A DNA stretch of 64,000 nt, taken from positions 4,676,631 through 4,740,630 of the forward strand of contig ML682014.1 of NCBI GenBank assembly GCA_007922195.1, read 5' to 3'. Origin of the DNA: Podocnemis expansa (Eukaryota > Chordata > Testudines > Podocnemididae). Made by a program: the position numbers and the translations under genes. Below, piece by piece: positions 47,422 to 59,182 of this stretch. Within the stretch, counting starts at the first letter, position 1, and every line of letters starts with the position of its first letter. The notes below the pieces were generated by a model that saw only the letters and a program-made list of their open reading frames with translations, searched no databases and had not been told where the DNA came from.

Positions 47422-48384
47422 ATCTGAGAAGCACAGTACAAAAGAAGAGATGAAGCAAGCATGAAAAGATATGGGCTTCATTTCTTCATGCTGAACATGT
47501 TTTAGAGTTTCTGAGGTCAGTGAAGTGGAATTGCATGAGACTTGTGTGAAACAAAGTTAAATTTGATCTCTTTGTCAATATTCAAGGTTCCTCACTTATT
47601 CAAACAATGCAACAAAATTTAAATTTATCAAACTACCAAATCTAAACAGATAAAATGAAAAATAGGTCAGCCTGTCACACAGAAAGTCTCCTGAAATAAA
47701 AGATTTCAATTCCTTCTTAAGACAGGCCAAACTCATGATCCTTAAGAAATCAGATTGGAAACTGTTCTGTAATCAGTAGCTGCAGATGCAAAAATATGTG
47801 AACAGTGCCTTTACTGCTTCTGGAGACCCTCAAAACGCCAGTACTTTGCACCTTTTGACCTCAGCAGAGGAAGTGGTATGCAGAATGCCAGAAACTCAGG
47901 AAGGCATTTGATTGGGACCTAGTCAATTAGAGGCTTTAAATGTCAAAAACAATACTTTTTTGAACCCATCCACAAAACCTACAAGGAGTCAAAGAAAAAA
48001 GTGGAGCAAATTTACTAAGGTCCTGTTGGCCAGAGTAAATAAGTATCCAGTTCATTAAAAAAGCCTTTAATTCTCCTTTTTCACTGTAAAAAAAAAAATT
48101 GCATAGTAAATCCTGTTGAGAGCAAAGAAGTCAGAGGACATATGTATGTCTCATTTTGAAAGATAATTGAGATTTTAAAGATTAATGTTGCTTAACAACA
48201 AGTTGGGGATTTTCAACAATGTATTTCACGGGGAAGGGATTTTTTAAATGAAAATAAAATGTGATAACTTCCACTGAAAAACCAAAAGTCAAGAAATTTC
48301 AGCTAACTTCATTCTCTTTCTCTCTCTTTCATATATATATCTATTTCTCTTCATATCTTCAAAGGTCTTCACATATAATTCATT

Positions 48385-48515
48385 TATTTATCTGCATAAC
48401 AATTCTTAAATTGGTAAATAACTTATTCTAAGTATTATTATAAATCCCACTTACAGAAGAAAAAACCAAATAATGGAAGATCAACTTTTGTTACACGTCT
48501 ACAGAGAGGTTAGGG
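48385..48515 (-). mobile_element. MIR-like or L2-type 3' fragment
   Basis: 'ataacaattcttaaattggt', 'tattattataaatcccactt' and 'acagaagaaaaaaccaaata' follow the antisense MIR/L2 order (…ACAACAACCCTATGAGGTAGGTA…TATTATCCCCATTTTACAGATGAGGAAACTGAGGC). Confidence 0.55.
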
Positions 48516-49313
48516 TCTGAGGTACTAAGGTCTTGATCTTCTCAGTGTTACGGTGCCTAACCCCTAGTGGTCTGCTGCCAAGTGGACTCCTCAGCCTTAA
48601 GCCAGCTGCCCAAGCTTTCCACACAATGCATTTTACAGTAGGGATTTTCAGAAGCCTGGGAAGTTGAAATGGACCACAAGCCTCTGATATGTTATATAGA
48701 AAATCACTAAATGACTGTACCTTTAAGAAATCTAAGAATGATGATAAAGTTCAAACATATAATTTGTTGTTGATCTACATTCCTGCTAAATTCTTTTTCA
48801 CAGCAGACGCAACTTTCCAGAGCAGTGGCACTCACAGCATATGAGAAGACAGACAAAGGTGTTGAGTGCAAAGCTGCCTAAGCTAGCCAGGAGTGAAATG
48901 CCAAGGAGAAGGACGGTGAGAGGAGAGTGGGTTTTAGATGTCTAAGCAGCCGAGTCAGACTGTGTGACTGATGAGCGTGAGAAAGGGTGCTGGGCAGATG
49001 AGGGGCACCTCAGCCATGAATTCTCATCTGGATTTAGATACCACAGTCAACTGCTTAGGTAGTTCAAGGCCTAGGAACAAAAACAATCTCTATCTTCTCA
49101 TGCTTGATACCTCTTTTACAATTGCCGTACATTTCCCCGGGTGGGTTCTGAGTTGCATTCCATTTATTGAGAGCCTCTATTAGTCCTCCTGCTGCAGGGC
49201 CTGACAAGTATCATGACTTAGACCTAGTGGATCAGGTCCTGATGGCCTGTTAAACATTCTCCCACCTCCTTTAAGGATATCCTCCTTTGGAGACTCTGGG
49301 GCTTTGGCATGAG
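48516..49313. other. Unclassified noncoding sequence
   Basis: No named repeat or coding region recognised. Confidence 0.5.
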
Positions 49314-49316
49314 CTA

Positions 49317-49600
49317 GGCTATGTCTATACTGACATCGGCAAAATCGCCACCATCAGCCTGGCAATCTGGGAGTGCTTAGTAGTGAGTCTGAACTCACTG
49401 CCATGCTCCCAACAGTCGGCACTGGAAGTCCTAGCCTCAGGAGACATAGGGGAAAGCCAACCACAAGGGATTTGCAGTCAGCTTTCCCCAGTATGTCCTA
49501 GTAGCTTAGGAAGTCACTGGCATTTATGCAAGGCATTTTACATGCCTTCCATAAATGCTAGTCGACTGCGACTGAGAAGAGCCCTAAGTGTAGACGGGCC
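49317..49600. mobile_element. PIF/Harbinger-type MITE
   Basis: The left end 'ggctatgtctatact' and the right end 'aagtgtagacgggcc' are inverted repeats of the GGCTATGTCTACACT group. Flanks are CTA and TAG, which share only TA. The 117-codon frame across it has no domain. Confidence 0.7.
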
Positions 49601-50027
49601 TAGAGTCTGGAGCTGCTTATTAGCTGTCAGGCAACAATGACACTTAGGAAGCTTTATGAATGCTGACTGGTGGAAACTGATGCAGGAAAGGGATTCAGGC
49701 ATAAGGTGGGCAGCTGCTCTGAAAATGCCAGTGGCACCGAGACAGTGAACATAGTAATTTACCAAGATAGATAGGCCCAGATCCTCAGATGAACATAATT
49801 AGGGGAAAGCAAAGGAATTTAAATTTCACCACTTTTGGAGGGGCATGTTCGCTTCTGCCCCTGGAGAAACTTACTCTTCCCTTCCCACCCCCTTACCCTG
49901 GCCTGGGCAGGAGCTCAGTCTCATACCAGCTCTGTGGAGTTGGGAGGCTTTCCCTGGGATCCCAGAGTCTGAGGAATTCTGTGCCCCCATCCACTTGGTC
50001 CCCCCTTTGTGCACTCTTCTCCATCTA

Positions 50028-50105
50028 ATTGACTTGCTCAAGGTTACACAGTAAATCAGTAGCAGAGCCTGAATTAGACCATAGGGTTTCCTGATGGCTT
50101 ATCAG
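50028..50105 (-). mobile_element. MIR SINE fragment
   Basis: 'ttgctcaaggttacacagta' and 'cagtagcagagcctgaatta' are the antisense MIR core (AGGTCACACAGCTAGTAAGTGGCAGAGCCGGGATT). Confidence 0.75.
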
Positions 50106-50289
50106 ATAGAAAAGAAAAGGAGCAGATTGATAGGTGCCTGTTAAACTGGTAGTCAGGCTTACAGCAAACCTAACTGACACTGATAATAGCAAGACAGTGA
50201 AATATTGCCAAAGGAGGCAGACAGTAAAATAAAAAGGCCACAAAATATCACATACAAATCTAGCCAAAGAAAATCAATTAAAATCTTTG

Positions 50290-50360
50290 AGTGAAATTCT
50301 TGACCCATCAAACTCAATGGCAAAACTCCCATTGTCTTCAGTAGAGCCAGGATTTCAACC
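50290..50360. repeat. Short palindromic MITE-like repeat
   Basis: 'gtgaaattcttgacccatca' and 'gagccaggatttcaacc' bracket two inverted 'tcaatgg/ccattg' elements; the whole is an imperfect palindrome of about 70 bases. Confidence 0.6.
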
Positions 50361-53157
50361 TACAGCTTTTAAAAAATTGGCTTGCACTCTCAAAATCACT
50401 CACAAATAGAAGAGCTGACAAACAGCGTATGGTGCCTATGTAAATAAAGCACACAGTACACATGAGAGATAGAAAGATGTGATTCTCTCTTCCCCTATCT
50501 ACAGCACATTGTGATTAAGTTATTTCTTTTGATTTATCCTTGAACACTTATGCAAACTCCCTGCTCCAACATGGTCTCTTTTCTTTGACAGAGAGCTCTG
50601 GTAATGACATGCATAATGTTCAGATCAGGAGACCAAGTAACAAAACAAGTAGTAGTTCAGCTTTGACCTTCAGCTCCACTTCCACAGTGACTTACCCATT
50701 ACATTACACATCAGGAAGCAAAAAGCACTTTGCTGACAAAAACTGCTTTTCACTTAGCATCAAAATGGTAAAGCTATCTGAGGTAAAAGGTGCTCCCCAC
50801 CCCCTCCTCCACTCCCATAAAGAGTGCCAAAACAAACAGTATATGTCCCCAAAGGGGTAATTTCTCAGGATGTACATAATTTTTGACAGAGCTCTATTTT
50901 CTGCATAATTTAATGGGAGGCAGGAAAGTGACAAATCTACTATGGGAAAACTTGAAAATACTTATTACAGAGGTCTGTTGACCAGTTAGTTCAATGGTGA
51001 GCTACCTAATTTGTTCCCTGAAAATCTCTCCTGTTTGAAGGAAGAGGTACAGCTATTAAAATTTGTAGTACATGATATTGTGCAGTTTAACTCTCCATAA
51101 TCTGATGAGATCTAACAAAGTAAACAAGAACGAAATCTGGTTTTATACTTGTGTTAGGTCCAGGATATTATGTTCTAAATTTTAAAATCTCTATGAGCAG
51201 TTTGTAAACATGGGTGTCTTAGAAGTAGACCTACTGGGAACTCCTGTCTTAGAAAAGGCTCTTGAGCTGTATGAGCCAAATAGCTATGCCACTTAGTCAG
51301 TCCTTATTTAACTCACTTATTTTAAATGTCTCCCATCAAATGGCTGGTCCACTCAAGGCCCAGCTGCCTCCAAGACACTTGAGGAGTCTCAGTGGAAAAG
51401 ATAAGACTACTCAAGGTGTACTATCATTTTTTGAGACTCTCTATAAGCAAAGAAGAGGGGACAATCGGCATGCTGACTCTACTTATCTGCTGCTTTCCCA
51501 TGGACTATGGGCTCACACAGTTCTCTCAGCAAAGACTGGGAAAATCCACATGTTGTAGGTCTCATCCAAGAGTATATCAGGAAGCAGGAGGAATGATCCC
51601 ATTCAACATTTTTTGTTTAAAAACTCAAATTTACACCTAATGTGCAAAAAAGAAAACTCCTTACCTGCAGTTTAATAAACACATTATCATAAAACAAATT
51701 CCTGAAGCCCTTACTCATTCAAAGTAACAACTGAATGAAAATTGAATAAGGGCTCCTGGGTTTTGTGTGAAAGTCCATTGCAAATCAAGACATTGTTAAC
51801 AGGAGATGAACATCTGATCTTACATTTAAACTTGTCCCACAGTACTGCCCAGTGCATTGTACTTGTGCCTATCATCATGCATTGGAAAGCAGCTATTAAA
51901 GTATGAATCAGGGACCAGATGACAGACAGAAGCAATTTCTGGCTCTTGCAACGAGTTCTTGACTTGTATTCTGCTTACTTTATAATCTCTGCAATCTGCT
52001 CACTCATGAGTAAATGGACATGAGGGATGGGGAAACGGGGACATGGGGCTATTCCATGCAATTTTGTGGAGAAAAAGCCAGCTTCTGAAGATTAATAAAA
52101 GCTCTGAAACATCTGACTATGCTGGTGATATCTACATGACCAGCTGTGAGCTGGCTCCAGTTCAAGAATGGCCTCAAAACAGCAGTGGAATTCATTCAGA
52201 AGCTGCTGAACAAGGGAGCGGGGGGAAAGAAGGTGCAAAAGAACTTTATCTGGCATTGTACTAGATTATTTAGTATCAGGAAAGTCAACAAAACACTGTC
52301 TCAGAAGACAATATTCCAATACACAAATAATACAAAACTACTTACCCTTCTCCCATACCCTAAAATTAAAATGTATTCCCAAAGACTTCAGAACAAAAAG
52401 TAACACACCTTGTAATTAATCTTCCTCCTGCCCTATACATGAAATGTCACTGAGTGCTCATTCTCTGTTCTCTCTACTTGCTTCTGAAAGCCCTCTTCTT
52501 CTTTGAGATGCACAAACTGTAATCTAACTTTGTTATTTTTATGAAGTTAACTTTATGTGTGGGAATCTTTATATGGAATAAGTCATTATGCCTGTGCAAG
52601 GAGTAAAATGTGCAGTGAAGGTGACACCATGCTAGATATCAAGCACTATCAAAAGCAATAAAGAACTTCCATAAATTTGAGAAGATTTGGAAAAGTAACA
52701 TGATTGGCACTGACACAAAAATATGAATAGTAAACACTGGCAACATGACTACCCTATTTCATGGAGGCGACTGATAGGAATATCAACTCATTCCAAAGTA
52801 AATGCCTGTGGAAGAGCTTCAGAGTTCATTGAATAGAGTTTCTTGAAACATCGGAAACTCTAAGGAGAAAAAACCAAACTAAAACACTAAATATGGTCAG
52901 AAGACAATAGTGAACATTTGAGACACAATGTAAGGATGCCACTTGGAAAGAGAAAAAGAGTATGACCATGGCTAGAGGAACATTCCATAAACTGACACTC
53001 ACAAGCCCAAACAATTGAGCATGAGAACAAAATAAATGATGGAAAATGGTGGATGTACAATGCATCCAAAGAGGAAGAAAGATAAAGAGAAGATCCTGTG
53101 TATCTTCCATTGCATTCTCTCTCTTTAACAATGTAAAAATTTGAGACAGGGAACTAT
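50361..53157. other. Unclassified noncoding sequence
   Basis: No gene or named repeat recognised. Frames up to 106 codons have no recognisable domain. Confidence 0.5.
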
Positions 53158-53228
53158 GGGTAAAATCCCAACCCCATTGAAGTCAATGAGAGTTCTGCTG
53201 TTGACTTCAACTGAGTGTGATTTCAATC
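53158..53228. repeat. Short palindromic MITE-like repeat
   Basis: 'cattgaagtcaatgagagtt' and 'tgttgacttcaactga' are inverted, bounded by 'gggtaaaatccca' and 'tgatttcaatcca'. Same family type as 50290. Confidence 0.6.
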
Positions 53229-53417
53229 CATGTCTGTTATTTCTACTTTATATAATGTTAAGCAAACTACCACAGCTGACACCCCATTTTTTAGGTCCAT
53301 CAGGCTGATATGAACAGATAAACTTATAAAATGTAAATCCTGTTGGCATTTGGAATGAGATCAGACTAAGAGAAAATGGGGAAATAAAAAAAATTGTGAA
53401 TTTATTATCAAATTATC

Positions 53418-53485
53418 AAGTGAAGGGCTGAAAGGGACCTCAAGAAATGATGTGCTCCATTTTTTCCATTCTGAGGTGGGATTAG
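53418..53485 (-). mobile_element. CR1 LINE 3' tail, short
   Basis: 'gggctgaaagggacctcaag' is the antisense CR1 3' signature (GGCTGGAAGGGACCTC), followed by decayed sequence. Confidence 0.65.
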
Positions 53486-53610
53486 GACCATACAAATCAG
53501 TAATAGTGCAAAATAAATAAAACCCACAAACCTAGTTTAAACTGAATTTGGCTTTACAAGGCTCTGAAGTGTATTTCAGGTTTCAAATTCTGAGCTAGAA
53601 AGCCTAAACG

Positions 53611-53700
53611 TTCTCTCACACTAATTTTATGTTGATGTAACTCCACTGACATCACTGCAATAACCTCTGATTTATATCAATGCATTAAGAGAAGCCTGAG
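53611..53700. repeat. Short palindromic repeat, decayed
   Basis: 'ttgatgtaactccactgaca' and 'ctctgatttatatcaatgca' are weak inverted halves of the gtaactccattga type. Confidence 0.35.
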
Positions 53701-54478
53701 GCCTATAGTATTTTCTTGGGGCAACTATTATGTACACTCATATGGTAAGATAGCAAAATCTATAAAGACCTGAAACTTTGGGTATTATATCAATCCTGTT
53801 TGACCATAGCCATTAACTACCTGAAATATACTGACAAAATAAGGGCAGTTTTGAAGTCCTTTGCTGGGAATACAGTATTGCTGTTATGAACTTTCAGGTT
53901 CAGTATGTTTTACACAGTTTGTTTACTTCTGAATTTGTACTGCAGCAGCTCAGAGAACAGAATGGAAATTGGAACATACTTTCGTCAGATTAAGTGCAGC
54001 CTGAATTAGATTTCCAAATTTAAACCTATGCAACTCAAGTGCCACCTCAGAATAAAAGCAAATTATCTATTTTAAAGTACTATTTTGGCAAAGATAATTC
54101 TGGTAGAAATGATAGAAGATAAGAGATTTCACACATCTTTAAAATGTGGAGATCTAAGCAGGGTGGTTGTGTTTTTGTTTTTAATCTACCTAACTGCTTT
54201 ACCATGTTAAAGAAACAAATGAAAACAGACATTTCCACGAACAGCTGATAAAATTTCTTTGAGAAAGACAGAAGCTCTGCAAAGTGTGTTAGTATGAGAT
54301 GTGTTATAGGAAATAGCAAATTGAAATAAAGGTGGGATTATAGTTTTCAAAATCGTGTGTATGCAATAGTGATACATGCAATTGTTTCTCAATGAAATCT
54401 GCCACTGAAATGAACAGAGGTTCTAACTGAATATATACTGCAAAGTTTGAGCATATTGCCTAAATTCCATGCAACACT

Positions 54479-54582
54479 GATTCTGCTTTTATTTATACTA
54501 ATGTAAAGCACAGCAGTTCTGCTAAAGTGAATGGCGCTACGCCAGCATACAACCAATGCTAAGGAATGGAGAATCTGGACCA
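54479..54582. repeat. Palindromic MITE-like repeat
   Basis: 'gattctgcttttatttatac' at the left and 'ggaatggagaatctggacc' at the right bracket an imperfect palindrome of about 100 bases. Confidence 0.5.
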
Positions 54583-54712
54583 TAAACTCCTAAGGATAAA
54601 GAAAGCAATTCAGATTGAATTAAAAATAAACCACTGAATGTCACTTACTTAGACAGATCATCTTGTGCTGAACTGGTCTCAATGTTATGAACTGTTCTAG
54701 TACCCTCCCCCG

Positions 54713-54759
<47 letters not shown>

Positions 54760-54769
54760 NNNNNNNNNN

Positions 54770-54823
<54 letters not shown>
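54713..54823. repeat. (ATT)n microsatellite containing a 10-N gap
   Basis: Perfect ATT units on both sides of a 10-N placeholder (54760-54769). Poly-Leu and poly-Ile frames here are artefacts. The true repeat length is unknown because 10 N is probably an assembler placeholder. Confidence 0.95.
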
Positions 54824-55214
54824 TGGACATATGAATGCTTCTGCATTTCTAAGTTCTGGCCACGACCAGACCTGAAAGCACAGAAGCCATATAAAGGCTG
54901 TTCTTGTGGTATTGCCAGCTTAGCTAGAAGCAGAAATGCTGTTCTGATATGACTGTGAGCCCAGTTTAGAAGCACAAATAACTTCATTCTAATCTTATTT
55001 AAAGTGGGAAGATCAGGAATAACTCCATTTAAGTATGTTGCTTCACACTGATCCAATTTCAAACCGCTCTAAAACTGAGGTGAGATCAGAATCAAATGCT
55101 ATATGCTCAGAATTAGAAAATGTCTGTGTGCTTATCTGAATCAAATCCACGTTCCCCAAAACCTTTGGAGATTTGTTTATGGTATAATCATTGAGTTCTT
55201 CTTTCTGTGTTACC

Positions 55215-55640
55215 TTACCATTTTCAGAGAATCTTCAAACTTAAAGGAAGGGTCAGATCAAGGCTCCTGAGAGCCTGGAGCTGCTCAGTCTTGTGCCCCC
55301 ACCTGCAAGATGGTGGAGTCCACCTTGTAGTTGGGGTGGAGCTTGGGGGGGGGGGCGGCATGGTCTACAGATTGACTAGCCTTGGTGGTGGTGTAGACCA
55401 GCACTGGGCAGGAGAGGAGCTGGCTGATGCAGGGGAAGGTCAAAGGCCAGCAGCCTTGCCAGGTTGGGGTGGTACTCAGCTTTGGGGTGGTGGCAAGGAA
55501 CTGGAAGGGATGGATGGGGCCCTTCAGCCAGAAGCCATGGCCGAGGCACTCCTACCCCATCCTTGGGCTGGCTGGTCTACTGGTCCCAGGTGTAAAAATA
55601 AGGAGTTATTAAGCTGCAAGAGACCATTAAACCATTAAAT
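55215..55640. other. GC-rich patch of unknown origin
   Basis: Sharply richer in G than its neighbours, with a run of about 11 G near 55347-55357. It has a Gly/Leu-rich 143-codon plus-strand frame (55207-55638) that shows no domain. It may be an unclassified GC-rich insertion like 27186-27551, but I see no clear ends. Confidence 0.4.
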
Positions 55641-55693
55641 GTAAAGTGGGCAGTTAACACCTCTATCATCATAGGACAAAAGAGGCTTATGGA

Positions 55694-55834
55694 TAGAGCC
55701 CTGCACGGATACAAATAAGTGGATCCATATCCGACCTGCATCCTTAAGAAATGGTCCGTGGATATCTGTGTTGTATCCGCGGATGCGGATATAAGGTGGA
55801 TATCTGCAGATATCTGAAGATGTGCAGGGCTCTA
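55694..55834. mobile_element. Palindromic hAT-like MITE with 7/8 octamer duplication
   Basis: Ends 'tagagccctgcac' and 'gtgcagggctcta' are perfect inverted repeats of 13 bases. Flanking octamers are 'cttatgga' (55686-55693) and 'gttatgga' (55835-55842). The interior repeats GGATAT and ATATCC units ('gtatccgcggatgcggatat'). An 8-bp duplication suggests hAT. Confidence 0.78.
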
Positions 55835-55880
55835 GTTATGGAATTACAGATTATTGTAATGAGGCATAAATCTAAACTTA

Positions 55881-56100
55881 GGCTATACTAGTGTAATAGT
55901 TCTAAACTCATGGTTGAGAGCTCTCCCATCAACTAATTTGTCCACGCCCCAAAAGTGGATCTTCCAATGAAGCTCTTCCACGAACAACACTGTCAGCATT
56001 AGCACAGGTTGGTGTGACTTAGGTCAGTCAGGGCACTGGTTTATTGACCCCTGTGAGCAACATAAGTTATACCAGCATAAGGGCTATTGTAGACAGGGCC
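55881..56100. mobile_element. MITE of the GGCTATGTCTACACT group, decayed
   Basis: 'ggctatactagtg' at the left and 'tattgtagacagggcc' at the right are weak inverted ends. TTA precedes it; the right flank is TCG, so no duplication is preserved. Confidence 0.5.
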
Positions 56101-56138
56101 TCGGTGTCTTTTTTTAAGTCTGTGATTGTTAGTATCAT

Positions 56139-56453
56139 AGGCTATGTCTACGCTAGAGGGCTCAGTTAAGACAATTTAACAAGGTCAACTTACAGTTGAG
56201 TTTATTAAGTTGACTTAGAGAGTCTCCGTTTTTCTAAGTCGACTTTATTAAGTCAACTTAAGTGGCTACCTGGGCTTAAGTTGACTTAATAGAGTCAACT
56301 TAATGCCTAAAGTTGACTTTAAGGGCAGGATCTATTAATACGACTTAAGCAATTGCTTAAGTTGACTTTATAAACTCCAAATGTGGCCATGGAGTTGCTT
56401 AAGTTGACTTAGGCCTGGTTAAGATGACTTAAGCCTCCAGTGTAGACATAGCC
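56139..56453. mobile_element. MITE packed with TTAAGTTGACTTA-type inverted repeats
   Basis: Ends 'ggctatgtctacgct' and 'agtgtagacatagcc' are nearly perfect inverted repeats. 'atcat' lies at 56134-56138 and 56454-56458. Inside, about a dozen copies of AAGTTGACTT or its complement occur in both orientations, so most of the element can fold on itself. TIR type suggests PIF/Harbinger, but the flank is not a TWA triplet. Confidence 0.75.
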
Positions 56454-56939
56454 ATCATGTCAGATTGTTAAATTCAAGAGTTACAAATATAAGCTCCCAG
56501 CCTGGTCTCTTGATGTTTTGTGAAAAGTTTTCCTTTGAGGACAAAGACTGAGGTCAGATATGCAGAATCAATTTGTGAAAAGTGTTCACCCACAGGTGAT
56601 ATAATTTTTCTGTATGAATCTATTTGGAAATATAGTGATTGTCTCATTTCACCCACATAGTTGTTACAGGAATATTTAGTTCAGTGTATGAAGCATACCA
56701 CGTGTTGGAATAGGCCCATGTATGACATAAATCTGAAAAGGTGTAGTGATCATTGTAGATACAAAGTATTCCGATGATAGAGTTTGTTACATGATAAGCG
56801 TAGCTAGATGGGTGTCACCATCAATTAGCCCTGGCCATTTAACCCTGTGTTCATACACAGTTAATCAGCCCTAGGCAACATATAAACGTGTAGGCATACA
56901 GAAAGAAAATAATAACTGCCAGCTCTCCAAAATAAAAGA

Positions 56940-57300
56940 CACCTCCAGGAAATGTAGCAAGCAAGTAGTTAATGAAATAGACTGAAAAAGTCTTTGCTTC
57001 CACCCCACCTGCCACCCCCCTTGCCTAAGTACATAAAGACTGACTGTTAATTTTCAGTCTGCAGAACTTCATCATCAGGGCAACTGCTGTGTTTGCTGCC
57101 ACGAGTCATCGATCCTCATGCTCTGCATCCACAGTCATTTAACTGAGGTTCCTGGCTGCTGAAGGGGAGTAAGCACTGGTGTTTTCCTATTTCTTTTCTT
57201 TCTTGTCTGGGTTTTTTAATAAAATTATTTTGTTTTTACTTTCTACCTTGTCTCCCAATGTTGTGCCTACTGAACCCATTGAATCGTAGGACCTGTGCTA
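56940..57300. other. Possible solitary LTR or old insertion, unproven
   Basis: 'acataaagactgactg' (TATA-like) and 'tttaataaaattattttgt' (AATAAA plus T-rich) lie about 190 bases apart, as in many LTRs. No TG/CA ends with a duplication could be fixed. Confidence 0.25.
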
Positions 57301-57309
57301 TAATTTGTA

Positions 57310-57990
57310 GCTGGTGTCCTGTCTGCATTTTATTTGTTTAATGATACCCATAAGAATTCCAAAATGGGGCTGTAGGTATCAACTGAGGGAATGTGGTTGG
57401 AGAGTGTGTGTTTTTTTTTTCTGGATTGAAGCAGGGATCTGGATAGCCTGTTCCATGATGAAAACTACTCCTCTGATGAAGTATTCATGTTTGGTGGAGG
57501 CTTTCAGTATGTTCCAGTGTGTATCCCAGACTTTCTTCAGTGTATAGTCTGTGGTATCAGATTGCCTGGTTGTAGACAAGAGATTTTTTTTTTTTGGTCA
57601 GTTTGTGGTGGTTACTGGACCTGTGAAAACAAATGTGATGATCTGTGGGTTTCTTACATAAAAATGTCTGTACAGTTCCATTCTTTAGATGATCATGATG
57701 TCCAGAAAGTTAATGGTGATGTGGAAGCATTCTTGACAGAGTCTGATGGATGCATGCTGGTTGTTAAAGTTGTGGTGAAACTCTGTGAGAGAATTTAGGT
57801 CATCTTTCCAGAAGATGGAAATATAACCAATGTATCTCACGTCTATCATTGGTTTCATGGAGCACTTGTCCAGAAATTCTTTGCGGTGTCCTCTGCAGAG
57901 ACTAGTATATTGGAGTACAAACGGCTGTTCCCGTGGTTTGGACAAAGTATTTACTTCAGTGGAGTACAATATAATACTCTATATTAGTAC
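57310..57990 (-). mobile_element. PLE reverse-transcriptase fragment
   Basis: A second minus-strand PLE piece, apparently from a different subfamily than the GIY-YIG copies. It contains the RT described separately and, further downstream on the minus strand (57379-57579), a 66-codon frame with no certain match. A-runs ('ttttttttttt' on the plus strand) at 57410 and 57585 interrupt it. Ends and duplication were not found. Confidence 0.65.
57685..57969 (-). pseudogene. PLE reverse transcriptase, YIDD region (broken)
   Basis: The minus-strand frame reads 'VLQYTSLCRGHRKEFLDKCS', then 'MIDVRYIGYISIFWKDDLNS' and 'LTEFHHNFNNQHASIRLCQE' and 'HITINFLDIM'. In intact relatives the first part is APQYANLFMADLEEKFLD, and the second RYIDDIFIIW. 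Here the catalytic aspartates are gone (YIGY for YIDD), so it is dead. The FHHNFN and INFLD boxes remain clear. Confidence 0.8.
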
Positions 57991-58889
57991 ATGGAGAATC
58001 AGACTCACGATCTCCAAATAGCATGATTGTATTCTAAAACAATTATTTATAGTGCTGTGTGTGCCCACTGGATTCTTACAATGCATGGATACAATATAGT
58101 ACACATCAGATAGTCTATAGCTAGGACATCATTACACCAAATTTATCTTGGGATGAAAAGTAAACATCCTTATGCCCATTGGAACTCAGTACATACTCTG
58201 CTCTGTAATTACAGGTCTGATCATTACAACTGCCATTCCTGAATGACCCAGAAGTAGGAGAATTTGGAGATGGGATTAGAGTAAAACATGATTGATGATG
58301 GCCACCTGTTCTACATTATGTGGCATTAGTGAGCATGTAAGAGATGGATTTTTATTACCATATAACATGAGTTTCAGGTTATGATTAATTTCTTAACCTG
58401 AAGTGTATTGCATTTTTTTAATTTAGACAGTTTATGCATTTTAATTTGCAACATAATGTTTTCATTTTGGATTAATTCTTGTTCTTTTCATTATTATCAA
58501 TCATCACCATCATCATCATCATTATTATTTAGTAATTTTTTTTGATACCTCAAGATGTCTGCCATACAGTTTGGCAAAATGTACAAAGTTGGTGAAGGTG
58601 CTTAGAATACCCAAAGCTTCTTACCATCGCATGCTTTTAGAAGAGACTATCTGACCTGAAAGCTTTTGTAGGCACCTTATCCTAAGTTATTTTATATAAA
58701 TTAAAACTGCTATTTAGTTTAATTGTAACTGCCAGTTCCTGGCCTCTGTTCCAGCAGATCTAATGGCCTGGAAAGCAACATTAACACACATCTTGAAGCT
58801 TCCTCCATGTAGTTGTTCCTAGACAAACCAGCAAAACCAAAGAGCAGCCCTGGCAACTTTGTGCTATGGCTGAACATCTGACCCAAAAT
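57991..58889. other. Unclassified noncoding sequence
   Basis: Nothing recognised apart from a short CAT/ATT-rich stretch near 58498-58532. Confidence 0.5.
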
Positions 58890-58933
58890 CTGTAAAGCAA
58901 GCAAAGAGTCCTGTGGCACTTAAAGACTAACAA

Positions 58934-58981
58934 ATTTATTCATCACATGAGCTTTCATGGGAGAAAATCCTACTTCATCAG
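58934..58981 (-). ncRNA. Hammerhead-ribozyme-like core in the PLE tail
   Basis: On the minus strand CTGATGA (58981-58975) is followed by a hairpin (GTAGGA-loop-TCCCAT, one mismatch) and GAAA (58956-58953), then 'gctcatg'. The core is the same as at 28912. Other tails in the window have CTGACAA or CTCATGA and lost the core. Activity is not predicted with confidence because the cleavage-site dinucleotide and stem I are not evident. Confidence 0.45.
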
Positions 58982-59182
58982 ATGCTTTGAAGATGAGGCA
59001 ACTTACAGAATGGGAGAAAAATAAATGCAGGGAAATGTAAGTCATGGGATCAGGTCACACTTTAATAGCAAATCACAGCAGTTGTTAAGATTCAAACACG
59101 GGGAAACAACACATAGAGGAGGGTGAGGTCCTGTTCCACCTGTTGCAATGGGAAAAAAATCCATGGTCATGATTTAATCCTG

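Larger units (their letters stand above)
44990..48384. other. Mostly unclassified noncoding sequence
   Basis: It includes a (TTA)n tract and short palindromes listed separately. No gene recognised. Confidence 0.5.

Noticed and set aside
54687..55062. Poly-Leu and poly-Ile frames
   Set aside because: Direct translation of the (ATT)n tract.
55207..55638. 143-codon Gly/Leu-rich frame
   Set aside because: It coincides with a G-rich patch including a long G run, and it has no domain or splice structure.
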